Part shown: one piece after another, positions 9,912 to 19,166 of the stretch | How positions within the stretch are numbered: position 1 is the first letter of the stretch | Layout: each line of letters starts with the position of its first letter | From: Candidatus Zixiibacteriota bacterium | Lineage (GTDB): Bacteria; Zixibacteria; MSB-5A5; GN15; FEB-12 | Assembly (NCBI GenBank): GCA_040753875.1 | Contig: JBFMDV010000013.1 | Location: forward strand, 1-64,000 | DNA length: 64,000 bases | Direction of reading: 5' to 3' | Notes under the pieces: model-generated | Database searches by the model: none | Seen by the model: the letters and a program-made list of their open reading frames with translations, nothing else | Told to the model about the DNA's origin: nothing | Program-made: the position numbers and the translations under genes

Positions 9912-10985
9912 TTGGCAGTGTTAGATAATGTCGATACCATTCGCTCGGTCGACCCGGGCAATATGTATAACCGGATTTTCGACTTTCCGGAGCAGGTGGC
10001 CGAGGCGTTCAAACTCGCCGAGGGGTGGAAGGTCAACCCGACCGATTTCGCCGGCGTCAAAAATATCGTCCTGATCGGCATGGGCGGGTCGGCCATCGGC
10101 GGTGACCTGGTCCGCACCTATCTCGGGGCACGACTACAGGTCCCCATGGTGATCTGCCGTCATTACGCCTTGCCGGAATTCGTCGATGATGAGACGCTGG
10201 TGATTGCCTCGTCCTATAGCGGCAATACCGAAGAGACCATGTCGGCGCTCGATGATGCCCTGGGGCGCAAAGCTATGCTGGTGGCGCTCACCACCGGTGG
10301 CATGATGGCGGAAGTTTGCAAATTGAATGATATCCCCATGCTGACCCTTCCGGCCGGTTTGCAGCCGCGTGCGGCGCTGGGGTATTCGATGATCCCGCTG
10401 CTGGTACTCTTCGACCGCATCGGATTGGTCAAAGGGCTGGTCAAGGAGATCCCGCAGACGATCAAAGAGATGCAAATGCGGCGGGAGGTGTATATCGAAG
10501 ACACGCCGACGGAAAAGAATCTGGCCAAAGCGGTCGCCGCCAGACTGCACGGCCGCATTCCGATTATCTATGGCGGTCCGGTGCTCACTGATGTCGTGGC
10601 GGTGCGATGGAAGGGGCAGATGTGCGAGAACGGCAAGAATATGGCGTTCGCCAACCAGTTTCCGGAGTTCAATCACAACGAGTTGGTCGGTTATTGTGAT
10701 GTGCTCAAGCCCCACAAGGACCATCTCGTGGTGGTGATGATTCGGACCGGCGACGATCACCCCAAGGTGACCAAACGGATCGACATTGTGAAAGGGATCA
10801 TCGAGAAGTCCGGCGTGCCGGTGGTGGATGTCTGGGGGATGGGGACAACCCCGCTGAGTCGGCTATTGTCGCTGGTGCAGCTTGGGGATTTCGTCTCCTA
10901 CTATCTGGCGATCCTGAACAACGTGGATCCAACACCGGTGGCGGCGATCGAGACCCTGAAGAAAGCGCTGGCCGAAGGCAACTGA
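9912..10985 (+). CDS. Bifunctional phosphoglucose/phosphomannose isomerase
   Basis: A 357-residue SIS-domain isomerase of the PGI/PMI family, which interconverts glucose-6-P or mannose-6-P with fructose-6-P. Typical motifs are IGMGGSAIGGDLVRTYLG, SSYSGNTEETMS and the C-terminal AFANQFPEFNHNELVG. The start is either TTG 9912 or GTG 9918; AGGAAA at 9898-9903 suits TTG 9912. It follows ptsI after 14 bp. It is probably the cell's phosphoglucose isomerase if no classical pgi exists elsewhere, which cannot be judged from this window. Confidence 0.92.
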   Translation: MAVLDNVDTIRSVDPGNMYNRIFDFPEQVAEAFKLAEGWKVNPTDFAGVKNIVLIGMGGSAIGGDLVRTYLGARLQVPMVICRHYALPEFVDDETLVIASSYSGNTEETMSALDDALGRKAMLVALTTGGMMAEVCKLNDIPMLTLPAGLQPRAALGYSMIPLLVLFDRIGLVKGLVKEIPQTIKEMQMRREVYIEDTPTEKNLAKAVAARLHGRIPIIYGGPVLTDVVAVRWKGQMCENGKNMAFANQFPEFNHNELVGYCDVLKPHKDHLVVVMIRTGDDHPKVTKRIDIVKGIIEKSGVPVVDVWGMGTTPLSRLLSLVQLGDFVSYYLAILNNVDPTPVAAIETLKKALAEGN

Positions 10986-10995
10986 GATTCCGGCA

Positions 10996-11214
10996 GTGGC
11001 GTTCGTATTAAGCAGGGACACATTGATCGAGGATCTGGTACAAGCCCGCCCGGATGCGGTGGGCTTTCTTATTGAGCATGGTCTGCCCTGTGTAGTGTGT
11101 GGCGAGCCATTTTGGGGCACACTGGCTGAACTGGCACAGCAGAAGAACTTCACCGACTCGCAGATCGAGTCCCTGATCGCGGATTTTGGGCGAACCCATG
11201 CCGAAACGGATTGA
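10996..11214 (+). CDS. DUF1858 domain protein
   Basis: A 72-residue protein of the DUF1858 family, a small domain often called the hybrid-cluster-protein-associated redox disulfide domain. It has the expected start (LIEDLVQARPDAVGFLIEHG) and the CxxC pair CVVCG, followed by GTLAELA. It starts with GTG eleven bases after the PGI/PMI stop, and the next gene begins seven bases after its stop, so it is embedded in the operon. The CxxC may act in redox or metal chemistry, but no function is established. Confidence 0.8.
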   Translation: MAFVLSRDTLIEDLVQARPDAVGFLIEHGLPCVVCGEPFWGTLAELAQQKNFTDSQIESLIADFGRTHAETD

Positions 11215-11220
11215 ACAGAT

Positions 11221-12174
11221 TTGTTGCCGAGTCGTCGTTCTTTGTGGATGCATACTTTCGTGCGAGGCCCACGCGTGAGCCGGTCTGAACAGTTCAGCCA
11301 TCAGACAGTTTGCGGGCGTCTGACCGGTCTCTTGGTCGGCGCTTTCTTTGGCATTCTATTGTACCCCGCCATGGCGATGGCCCAGGAGCCGGACAGTACG
11401 CTGTTTCGGAGCGACCGGATCAACGCCCTAATTCTGGTAATAATCTTTTCGACAGCGGTCTTATTGTACACCCGATGGGCGAAACAGGGGAAGCCGCTTT
11501 TCATACGGAAAATCGCCGGGCTGGATGCGATTGAAGAAGCGGTGGGGCGCGCCACCGAGATGGGGAAGCCGGTGCTCTATATCCCGGGGCTTCAGGAACT
11601 CGATGATATTCAAACGATCGCCGGCATTTCGATCCTGGGCCGGGTGGCCAAGATTACGGCCCAGTACGAAACGCCGCTGGTGGTGCCGGTGCGATACCCG
11701 CTGGTTCTGGCGGCCGGCCAGGAAGTGGTCGAACAAGCGTATGTGGAGCAGGGGAAGAAAGATTCCTACAACAAGGATACCGTTCGGTACGTAGCGGGGG
11801 AGCAGATGGCATTTGCGGCGACAGTCAACGGCATGATGATGCGGGAGCGTCCTGCGGCGAATATTTTTATGGGGGCGTTTTTCGCCGAATCACTGCTGTT
11901 GGCCGAAACCGGCAATGCGGCCGGGTCAATTCAGATAGCGGGCACGGCGCTTCCGGAGCAAATCCCGTTTTTTATCGCAGCGTGTGACTACACCCTGATG
12001 GGCGAGGAACTGTACGCGGCTTCGGCATACTTGTCGCACGAGCCGCTGCTGCTTGGCGGGCTCAAGGGACAGGATTTCATGAAAGTGATCATAGCGATCT
12101 GCATTCTCCTGGGGGTCGCTCTGGTGGTGTTCGGAGTGGGGGATCAATTCGTGGAGTTTTTCCGTCACCAATGA
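11221..12174 (+). CDS. Membrane protein, DUF6754-like
   Basis: A 317-residue protein, first of four coupled genes for membrane proteins. The N-terminus has a hydrophobic signal segment ending AMAMA-QEP, a second membrane span (INALILVIIFSTAVLL), a large soluble domain (about residues 80-285, beginning AGLDAIEEAVGRATEMGKPV), and a C-terminal span (VIIAICILLGVALVVFGVG). The soluble domain resembles the uncharacterised DUF6754 family as I recall it. The frame opens at TTG 11221; ATG 11248 is an alternative start. Its stop overlaps the next start (ATGA). The job is unknown. Confidence 0.7.
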   Translation: MLPSRRSLWMHTFVRGPRVSRSEQFSHQTVCGRLTGLLVGAFFGILLYPAMAMAQEPDSTLFRSDRINALILVIIFSTAVLLYTRWAKQGKPLFIRKIAGLDAIEEAVGRATEMGKPVLYIPGLQELDDIQTIAGISILGRVAKITAQYETPLVVPVRYPLVLAAGQEVVEQAYVEQGKKDSYNKDTVRYVAGEQMAFAATVNGMMMRERPAANIFMGAFFAESLLLAETGNAAGSIQIAGTALPEQIPFFIAACDYTLMGEELYAASAYLSHEPLLLGGLKGQDFMKVIIAICILLGVALVVFGVGDQFVEFFRHQ

Positions 12175-12848
12175 AGACCACGGTCCCACTGATTATCGCA
12201 TTCCTGGCCGGACTCGCCATGGTGCTTTCGTTTTTCTCCGGTCCGGGCGTGCCGGTGGTGCGTGATATTTCCGCCGAGTTTCTGATCTGGAGCTCAATCA
12301 TCGGCGGCTTCTCGTTCCTGCTTGGCGTCGTGTCCATCACGCGCGTGAACTGGCGCAAGGTTGCGGCGCGACAGCACGGCTGGGGCTACAATCTGGTCAC
12401 TGTCATTTCGGTGTTTGTCATGGGACTCCCGGCTCTGATACCTGCCGGCTGGCTGCCGGAGGGGATGACATCACTGGCCGGGCGTAACGCGGGATCGGTC
12501 TACGATTGGCTGTTTGTAAACATCATGACCCCCATGAGCCAAACTATGTTCGCAATTCTGGCGTTCTATATTGCCTCGGCCGCCTATCGGGCGTTTCGAA
12601 CCCGCAGCACCGAAGCCACGCTTCTCCTGTTGACCGCCTCGCTGGTAATGCTCTGGCGTGTCCCCATGGGAGAAGCGCTTCTCAACACGATTACCCCGGC
12701 GCTCCCGGATTTCATCAACACCTATATTATGAACGGCGTCAACCTGTCGGTGCAACGCGGTATCATTATCGGGGCGGCACTCGGAGCCGCCACCATGTCG
12801 CTCCGCATAATCCTCGGTATCGAGCGCACGTATATGGGGAAGGGATAA
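12171..12848 (+). CDS. Polytopic membrane protein of unknown function (module gene 2)
   Basis: A 225-residue integral membrane protein with about six predicted spans: TVPLIIAFLAGLAMVLSFF, LIWSSIIGGFSFLLGVVSI, LVTVISVFVMGLPALI, MFAILAFYIASAAYRAF, TLLLLTASLVMLWRV, and a C-terminal hydrophobic stretch containing GIIIGAALGAATMSLRIILG. It has no signature I recognise. The start codon overlaps the stop of the preceding gene and the stop lies three bases before the next start, so the four proteins are probably made together and may form a complex. Confidence 0.7.
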   Translation: MKTTVPLIIAFLAGLAMVLSFFSGPGVPVVRDISAEFLIWSSIIGGFSFLLGVVSITRVNWRKVAARQHGWGYNLVTVISVFVMGLPALIPAGWLPEGMTSLAGRNAGSVYDWLFVNIMTPMSQTMFAILAFYIASAAYRAFRTRSTEATLLLLTASLVMLWRVPMGEALLNTITPALPDFINTYIMNGVNLSVQRGIIIGAALGAATMSLRIILGIERTYMGKG

Positions 12849-12851
12849 CCG

Positions 12852-13700
12852 GTGAATCTCTGGCAGCAACTGGACAAGCTCGACCGTCGCTGGGTCTTCC
12901 TTCTCGTCTGGATCGCCGCTGTTATCCCCCTGATCGTCCCGGCCACGTTCAAGATCAGTATCTCTCCCGAGGGGAAGAGTCTGTTTGAGGCGGTCGACCG
13001 CCTGCCGGACTCGTCGACTGTTATCCTGACGTTCGACATCTGGCCGAACGCGCTGGCCGAGACCGAGCCGATGGAGAGGGCCGCCCTACATCATCTGTTT
13101 CGCAAGAACATGTATGTTATTACCGTGGCCAATATTCCGCTTGGTGGGCCATCGGTGGCCGAGCGTGTGACCCGCGAACTGGCAGCGCAATACGGCAAGA
13201 CGTACGGTGTTGATTATGTCAACCTGGGTTACAAGCCGGGGTATGTGTCGGTTCTGCGGGGGATGGGGACATCGATTGAGGGGATCTTCCCGACTGACAA
13301 CAGCGGGACGCCACTGTCTGAACTTCCGCTCATGCAGCGGGTGAAGAATTACGAGCAGGTCGATTTCATCTTCGTAGTAGCCGACAACGCCACGGTCGAC
13401 TACTGGGTGTCGATAGTCAACGCCCAGTTCAGAAAACCGGTAGGGGCGGGTGTGACCGCAGTTATGGCGCCCAAGCAGTTTGCATATGTTGGATCCGGTC
13501 AGTTGGTAGGACTTCTGGGCGGGATGAAAGGGGCAGCCGAATATGAAAAGCTGGTCGGAAAGAGCGGACTGGCCACCACCGGCATGGGGATGCAGTCGCT
13601 GGTCCATTTCCTGCTCATAGCCCTGATCGTGGTCGGTAACGTGGGGTACATTGTCACTCGGCAGGTTGCACGCACGCGCGAACGGAAGGTGAAGGCGTGA
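12852..13700 (+). CDS. Membrane-anchored alpha/beta protein of unknown function (module gene 3)
   Basis: A 282-residue protein, GTG start, with one membrane span near each end (VFLLVWIAAVIPLIVPATF at about 15-33, and LVHFLLIALIVVGNVGYIV near 250-270). The roughly 210-residue domain between them alternates beta strands and helices (TVILTFDIWPNA, YVITVANIPLGG, FIFVVADNATVDYWV, GVTAVMAP), suggesting a Rossmann-like fold outside the cytoplasm. It has no catalytic motif I recognise. Its stop codon overlaps the start of the next gene (GTGA). Confidence 0.7.
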   Translation: MNLWQQLDKLDRRWVFLLVWIAAVIPLIVPATFKISISPEGKSLFEAVDRLPDSSTVILTFDIWPNALAETEPMERAALHHLFRKNMYVITVANIPLGGPSVAERVTRELAAQYGKTYGVDYVNLGYKPGYVSVLRGMGTSIEGIFPTDNSGTPLSELPLMQRVKNYEQVDFIFVVADNATVDYWVSIVNAQFRKPVGAGVTAVMAPKQFAYVGSGQLVGLLGGMKGAAEYEKLVGKSGLATTGMGMQSLVHFLLIALIVVGNVGYIVTRQVARTRERKVKA

Positions 13701-14323
13701 GCGGCTGGGAGATCTTCCAGATCTGGCTGATGGCGTTTCTCACGCTGGCCATTTTCTCGTTTTTGTACAGAGACAACCCACTGTTCAAGTTCGTCGAGCA
13801 TATGTATGCCGGACTCTCGACCGGCTATTACCTCGGACTGTACTATGATACGGTGATCAAGCAGCGGCTGTGGATGCCTCTGAGCGAACAAGGGGAATGG
13901 TGGTTGATTGTGCCTGGCCTGCTTGGGTTCTTGATGTTCGCCCGGCTCTCCACGCGGTATTCCTGGCTGGCGCGACTGGGACTTGCCTTCGTGATGGGGA
14001 CCACGTCAGGTGTTTACCTGCTATCGGAACTTCACGGCAATGTGCTGGGGCAGATGGTCGGCACGATGTCACCACAGCGAGTTCAGGGGATGGTCAACTG
14101 GTGGCTTACCGCTATCGTAGTTGTGGGGCTTATCACAACTTTGATCTATTTCTATTTTTCCAAGGAGCACCGGGGGGTGTTGGGGGGAACAGCCCGAGTC
14201 GGCATCTGGTTTATTATGGTTTCGTTTGGGGCCCATTTCGGATACACCGTGATGGGGCGGGTATCGCTGCTGATTGGACGGGTCTATTTCCTCTGGAACG
14301 ACTGGATCGGAACGATGCGGTAG
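13697..14323 (+). CDS. Polytopic membrane protein of unknown function (module gene 4)
   Basis: A 208-residue membrane protein, GTG start, last of the coupled set. Predicted spans include IWLMAFLTLAIFSFLY, LIVPGLLGFLMFARL, LGLAFVMGTTSGVYLL, LTAIVVVGLITTLIYFYF and GIWFIMVSFGAHFGYTVM. Charged and aromatic residues (EHMYAGLSTGYYLGLYYD) lie between the first two spans. No family is recognised. It ends five bases before the stop of the convergent AAA+ gene. Confidence 0.7.
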   Translation: MSGWEIFQIWLMAFLTLAIFSFLYRDNPLFKFVEHMYAGLSTGYYLGLYYDTVIKQRLWMPLSEQGEWWLIVPGLLGFLMFARLSTRYSWLARLGLAFVMGTTSGVYLLSELHGNVLGQMVGTMSPQRVQGMVNWWLTAIVVVGLITTLIYFYFSKEHRGVLGGTARVGIWFIMVSFGAHFGYTVMGRVSLLIGRVYFLWNDWIGTMR

Positions 14324-14328
14324 CGAAC

Positions 14329-15717
14329 CTAATCGTCGAACTGAAACTCCAATTGTCCGGAGAAGAGGCGATCCTCGCCTGTGATTGACTTCCTGTGTGT
14401 CTGAAGCTTCTCCATCGCTTCTCGTTGGATATCGGTTCCCAATGCCCCGGTGATTGCTGCAAATAAGGTCATTCCCGTCATCCTGTAGTATGTCGCTTTG
14501 CCCCTCTCTTCGACTGAAAGAAGTTTCTTCTTTACCAGGCCCTTGAGCGCGGCAGAAAAAGCTTGCGGGGTTTTGTAGCCGTATTTTGCAAAGTCTTTTG
14601 GACGACAGCTTTCTTTGTCTGCTACTGCCTTAAGTATATTCGTGGCGGCAGTAGACAACTCAAGATCCTTCGCACGCTCATGCGCAAGTTGCACGAATGC
14701 TGACATTGCGACGTCGGTGGGTATGGGATTTAGGGACGGGTTTACCATAATCACGCTTTTCACGAGGTCACCAGAGGTCTTGAGCGTCTCGCGGATTTCT
14801 CGCATGGAAAAGTGGTGAATTATTTTTATGGTTTCGTCGGTCAAGGGACTCCGAATAGAGTCTTGCTTCCGAAACATCTGCACTCGACGGTCTATCACCT
14901 CTTTCGCCTTCTCATATGTCAAAGGCGGGATGTATAGCTCTGTACCAGACAGATAATTTGCCACCCGGCTAATCTCTGTTTCTATGATACTACCTACTCC
15001 CTTTCTGCCAATGACAGTCCAGTAAATGCCCGGGAGGTCAAACAGCTCATCTCTGGCAGCATTAAAGAAGGTCACCAACCGCTCTTTGGACAGGAGGTCA
15101 AGATTATTGACGAGTATGAACACACCGCGAAATCCGAGCTTCTCTCTTGCAATCTCCACCAAATGCGTCAGGTGAATCCGCCCATTTTTAATGACGTTCT
15201 GTGCCTTTCCCTCAGCCGAACGTCCGAAGTCAAGCCCTGAGCCTAAAAGGGAAGCACCGATGCTGACACCGGCGCCACCGGTCTTAATCATGACATCAAG
15301 AAATACAGATAGAATCTCTTGAACTTCTTTGGGCGGTTCGATCTTTTCCAACCGACAATGCAGTGCGATGCTAATACACACGGACGTAATTGTCTGTTGG
15401 ATGAAAAGGTCTAAGTCGTCCGCCTCCCTGATCTGAATCTTCTCGAAGCAAGGCAGAACCCTGGGAAGTGCAAACCTGAAGCCCTCAGGTTCTTGGTTTA
15501 TGTAGGAAAAGTATTGGCAGGCGTTGACGAAAGTCGTCTTGCCAACGCCGACCTCTCCGGTAACCACTTTTAATGAACGCTCACCGCTTAGAGTATCGAC
15601 TAAATATCTGTTTATCTCTTTGTCGCGGCCGACAAAAAGCTTAATGTCTTGCTCTGTGGGCCGCAGTGGCTCCACGAAGAAAATATCGCGATTGAATCCG
15701 AGATGTGCCCAAATCAA
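14329..15717 (-). CDS. AAA+ ATPase with C-terminal winged-helix-like region
   Basis: A 462-residue P-loop ATPase. The Walker A is GEVGVGKTTF (about residues 53-62) and the Walker B is VFILVNNLDLL, with Asn-Asn-Leu-Asp in place of the usual acidic pair. The last 120 residues resemble a winged helix (DFAKYGYKTPQAFSAALKGL, then KKKLLSVEERGKATYY), as in Orc1/Cdc6-like or transposon-associated ATPases. GC content is visibly lower than in the neighbours, and the gene is alone on its strand between unrelated genes, both signs of transfer. It may regulate transcription, act in DNA processing or belong to a defence-type locus; none of these is shown. Confidence 0.75.
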   Translation of the reverse strand: MIWAHLGFNRDIFFVEPLRPTEQDIKLFVGRDKEINRYLVDTLSGERSLKVVTGEVGVGKTTFVNACQYFSYINQEPEGFRFALPRVLPCFEKIQIREADDLDLFIQQTITSVCISIALHCRLEKIEPPKEVQEILSVFLDVMIKTGGAGVSIGASLLGSGLDFGRSAEGKAQNVIKNGRIHLTHLVEIAREKLGFRGVFILVNNLDLLSKERLVTFFNAARDELFDLPGIYWTVIGRKGVGSIIETEISRVANYLSGTELYIPPLTYEKAKEVIDRRVQMFRKQDSIRSPLTDETIKIIHHFSMREIRETLKTSGDLVKSVIMVNPSLNPIPTDVAMSAFVQLAHERAKDLELSTAATNILKAVADKESCRPKDFAKYGYKTPQAFSAALKGLVKKKLLSVEERGKATYYRMTGMTLFAAITGALGTDIQREAMEKLQTHRKSITGEDRLFSGQLEFQFDD

Positions 15718-15799
15718 GGTACTACCCTATGCTGGATATCAGTCTCCCAGGTACTCAAGACCGTTGCATTTGAAGACTGCGACTCGTATCATAGAACAT

Positions 15800-16885
15800 A
15801 TGAGAGCGAATAGATGCTTGTCAATGGCGGTTTTGGTGTTTTGCGCCGAAATCTTTGTAGTGCTGTCCGGCTGCGGCTATGACCCCGAGACGCCGGTCTA
15901 TGACACGACAAAAAACCCGGACAAGTTCCCGTCGCCGGCTCTTTCGCTCCTTGATGGTGTCCGGTCCGGCAGTCTGGACAGCTACGACACGGTTGTTGCC
16001 TCTTTCGGCAACCTCTACACGGGTAATCCGGAGCTTTTGGATGACTACCGGTGGCGCAAAGTGATCGAACGGCTTGGGGTGCAGTTCAAGTTCAAGGCGG
16101 AGCAAGCTGCTGAAGCCGGGATCGTCGGTTTCGCCCGTGCCGCGCAATTCTACGGCCTGGCCAGCATGGCGCGCCCTCACGACGAGCGGCTTCGAAACCG
16201 CCAGGAGCTGTTCGCCGGGTGGATCCAGGCGATCAGTGATTCCATAATCCCAGGCGACTTCGATCCGGAGAAAGTGAAACTGTCCGAAGCTGACGAGTTG
16301 GCGCTTCTCAAATACTTTGTCCTGGGGGACACCCTTCACCGCGAGTTCGCCCGGCAGTACCTGATTCCGGAACTGCTGGTGATCAACCCACTCGACAAAC
16401 CGGCTTCAACTGAGAATATATCCAGTGCAGACCGATTGTTCCGGGTGCTCCTGGGACTCAAGCAGGAATCACCCCATGGCCGTATCGGTGTCTTCTCGGA
16501 CCCGCCGATCGACCTTGTCGCGGCACAGATAACCCGTCAGTCCGGCGACTGGTGTGCGGCTGAGTTCTACTTCGTCCCACATGAATCGCTGACCGTTAAT
16601 TACACGGTCGCGTTCCGCATTCAGGCGGCGGATTCAAGCGCAAAGGGGGGCACCCTGGCCGATAGTCAGGACCTGGTGTTTGACTTCCGGCCGGTCGTAC
16701 CGACCTCGCGCTGGAAGAGCGGCGAGCCGGCCGGAGTGTACCGGCGGTTTCGCTATGCCGGCCCGGCGGTCGAACTGCAGCTTGGTCTCTATGAACGGGG
16801 CGCCGACAGCGCGCATTTTGTCCGGGTGCTTGAGACAGGCGAGCGATTCCTCACCTTACCGACAAGCACGTTTCAGAGCAAATAG
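15800..16885 (+). CDS. Hypothetical lipoprotein
   Basis: A 361-residue lipoprotein if started at ATG 15800, where a hydrophobic segment (MAVLVFCAEIFVVLSGC) ends in the lipobox LSGC. The frame stays open further upstream but without signal-like sequence. After the Cys comes a Pro/Asp-rich linker, then a helical region (about 60-250) rich in charged residues, and a beta-rich C-terminal part with several Phe/Tyr strands. No family is recognised. It precedes the nucleotidyltransferase gene by 96 bp on the same strand. Confidence 0.7.
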   Translation: MRANRCLSMAVLVFCAEIFVVLSGCGYDPETPVYDTTKNPDKFPSPALSLLDGVRSGSLDSYDTVVASFGNLYTGNPELLDDYRWRKVIERLGVQFKFKAEQAAEAGIVGFARAAQFYGLASMARPHDERLRNRQELFAGWIQAISDSIIPGDFDPEKVKLSEADELALLKYFVLGDTLHREFARQYLIPELLVINPLDKPASTENISSADRLFRVLLGLKQESPHGRIGVFSDPPIDLVAAQITRQSGDWCAAEFYFVPHESLTVNYTVAFRIQAADSSAKGGTLADSQDLVFDFRPVVPTSRWKSGEPAGVYRRFRYAGPAVELQLGLYERGADSAHFVRVLETGERFLTLPTSTFQSK

Positions 16886-16981
16886 CGCAGGGATGCAGCC
16901 GGATTTCCCGGAAGACTCCTGATTGGACTTGTCAGGGACAGTGCCATTGCCTACCTTGGCAGGCGAAGTGAGAGGTCACAC

Positions 16982-17956
16982 GTGAAAGTCATTATCCCAG
17001 TCGCCGGAGTCGGCAGCCGCCTTCGCCCGCACACCTTCACCACGCCCAAGGTTCTGCTCCATGTGGCCGGGCGACCCATCATTTCGCACGTGCTCGAGCC
17101 GATTCTGAAACTGAATCCAGAGGAAGTGGTCTTTGTCATCGGCTTCCGCGGTGATGATATCAGAGAATATATCGAGAAGTCCTACAGCTTCAGGACGTCA
17201 TTCGTCAGGCAGGAGAACCTGCTGGGGCTTGGGTATGCGGTCAGTTTGGCCATGAACCAGATACAAAACGGCCCCGTGCTGGTGGTGCTTGGCGACACGA
17301 TCGTGGAATGCGACCTGCAGAAGTTCGTCTCAGCCGGTGAATACGTTCTGGGCGTTCGGCAGGTGGAAGACCCTCAACGGTTCGGCATCGTCGAGATCGA
17401 GGACGGGACGGTGGTTCGACTCGAAGAAAAGCCCACTAACCCGAAAACCGACCTGGCAGTGATCGGGCTATATTATTTCCAGGACTCCGGCAAGCTCAAG
17501 GCGGCGCTGGATGATCACGTTGCTTCCGGTCGGATCACCCGGGGCGAAGTGCAGTTTACGGATGCTCTCCAGGCCATGATCGAGTCGGGCAGCCGGTTCG
17601 TGCCGTACGAGGTGGCCGAATGGTTCGATTGCGGAAAGAAAGAGACAATCTTAGAAACTAATCGACATCTGCTGAAACGGATGGCGCACCAGACCAGAGT
17701 GGCTGGCTCTACGATTGTCCAGCCTGTGTTTATCGGCGAAGGGGCGGTGGTCAAGCACAGCGTGCTGGGGCCGAATGTCTCGCTCTCGGAGGGAGCCGTA
17801 GTGGAGCATGCCATTCTTCGGGACACGATCGTCGGGCCGCACGCGCGGGTCGAGCATGTGGTGCTCGAAAACTCGCTAATCGGTCATCATGTGGTTATCA
17901 CCGGATCGCCGCGCACGCTCAATATCGGCGATTCCTCCGAGATGATTATCACTTGA
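16982..17956 (+). CDS. Sugar-phosphate nucleotidyltransferase
   Basis: A 324-residue enzyme of the RfbA/GlmU-like nucleotidyltransferase superfamily. The N-terminal signature [16 protein letters not shown] binds the NTP, and [12 protein letters not shown] supplies the catalytic Asp. The C-terminal part (about 230-324) has hexapeptide-like repeats typical of a left-handed beta-helix ([26 protein letters not shown]). It probably makes an NDP-sugar such as dTDP-glucose, UDP-glucose or GDP-mannose; the base and sugar cannot be chosen. The GTG start has GAGAGG upstream. Confidence 0.85.
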   Translation: MKVIIPVAGVGSRLRPHTFTTPKVLLHVAGRPIISHVLEPILKLNPEEVVFVIGFRGDDIREYIEKSYSFRTSFVRQENLLGLGYAVSLAMNQIQNGPVLVVLGDTIVECDLQKFVSAGEYVLGVRQVEDPQRFGIVEIEDGTVVRLEEKPTNPKTDLAVIGLYYFQDSGKLKAALDDHVASGRITRGEVQFTDALQAMIESGSRFVPYEVAEWFDCGKKETILETNRHLLKRMAHQTRVAGSTIVQPVFIGEGAVVKHSVLGPNVSLSEGAVVEHAILRDTIVGPHARVEHVVLENSLIGHHVVITGSPRTLNIGDSSEMIIT

Positions 17957-18002
17957 AAATCATGATCATACACGTATTTCACGCATACAAGGAGTAAGGC
18001 TC

Positions 18003-19166
18003 ATGGCAGGAGGGAATTTCCTCTTCACCTCGGAGTCCGTCACCGAGGGGCATCCCGACAAGCTTTCTGACCAGATATCCGATGGCGTCCTCGACGAGGT
18101 CCTTCGGCAGGACAAACATGGCCGGGTGGCCTGCGAGACATTCGTGACGGTTGGGCTCGTAATCGTCGGCGGCGAAATCACGACGGTCGGTTATGTCGAC
18201 ATTCACACGCTGGTCCGAAAAATCATTCGCGAAGTCGGTTACACCGATCCGCGCATGGGATTCACCTACAATACCTGTGCGATTGTCAACACGATAGGTT
18301 CACAGTCTCCCGATATCGCGCAGGGTGTGAACACCGGTGGCGCGGGTGACCAGGGGTTGATGTCCGGTTACGCCTGTCGTGAGACGAAAGAACTGATGCC
18401 GATGCCGATCATGCTCGCGCACAAGCTGACTCATCGGCTGGCCGAAGTTCGCAAGAAGAAGATACTGGGGTATCTTGGTCCGGACGGCAAATCGCAGGTG
18501 ACTATTGAGTATGTCGATGGGATGCCGGCTCGCGTGGATACAATCGTGATCTCGTCGCAGCATTCCGAGGATATTCTGGACAAAAGTGGCAGGAGGATCA
18601 CGAAGCGGTCTGTGGATGAGATGATCGAGAAGGTGGTGATGCCGGTCATCCCGCACCGCATGATAGACAACAGGACCAAGTTCTACGTGAACCCAACCGG
18701 TAAGTTCGTGGTGGGTGGTCCGCAGTGCGACACCGGCATGACAGGGCGAAAGATCATTGTCGATACCTACGGCGGGATGGCCTCACACGGCGGCGGGGCG
18801 TTTTCGGGCAAGGACCCGACCAAAGTCGACCGCTCAGCCAGCTACATGGCGCGGTATATCGCGAAGAACGTGGTGGCGAGCGGATTGGCGGACAAGTGCA
18901 CCATTCAGTTGGCGTATGCGATTGGCGTAGTCAGACCGGTTTCGATGATGGTGTTTACCGACAACACCAACAAGGTTCCCGAGAAGCGAATCGCTCAACT
19001 CATCAATAAGCATTTCGATCTCACGCCGCGCGGCATTATCAAGTCGCTTAATCTGCTCCGGCCCATCTATCGCAAAACCGCCGCGTACGGGCATTTTGGC
19101 CGGACCGAGAAGGAATTCACCTGGGAGCGGACCGACAAAGCGGCCATTCTGGCAAAGGAAGCGTGA
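18003..19166 (+). CDS. metK: S-adenosylmethionine synthetase
   Basis: A 387-residue MetK that makes S-adenosylmethionine from methionine and ATP. The signatures [21 protein letters not shown] at the N-terminus and [16 protein letters not shown] in the second half are intact, including the metal- and ATP-binding residues. An AAGGAG ribosome site lies upstream of ATG 18003. Its stop overlaps the GTG of ahcY, so the two are translationally coupled. Only 46 bp separate it from the upstream gene, which leaves no room for a SAM riboswitch. Confidence 0.97.
   Translation: MAGGNFLFTSESVTEGHPDKLSDQISDGVLDEVLRQDKHGRVACETFVTVGLVIVGGEITTVGYVDIHTLVRKIIREVGYTDPRMGFTYNTCAIVNTIGSQSPDIAQGVNTGGAGDQGLMSGYACRETKELMPMPIMLAHKLTHRLAEVRKKKILGYLGPDGKSQVTIEYVDGMPARVDTIVISSQHSEDILDKSGRRITKRSVDEMIEKVVMPVIPHRMIDNRTKFYVNPTGKFVVGGPQCDTGMTGRKIIVDTYGGMASHGGGAFSGKDPTKVDRSASYMARYIAKNVVASGLADKCTIQLAYAIGVVRPVSMMVFTDNTNKVPEKRIAQLINKHFDLTPRGIIKSLNLLRPIYRKTAAYGHFGRTEKEFTWERTDKAAILAKEA

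Noticed and set aside
17957-18002. SAM riboswitch upstream of metK
   Set aside because: Only 46 bp lie between the genes, too short for any SAM riboswitch aptamer other than the smallest, and none of their motifs is seen.
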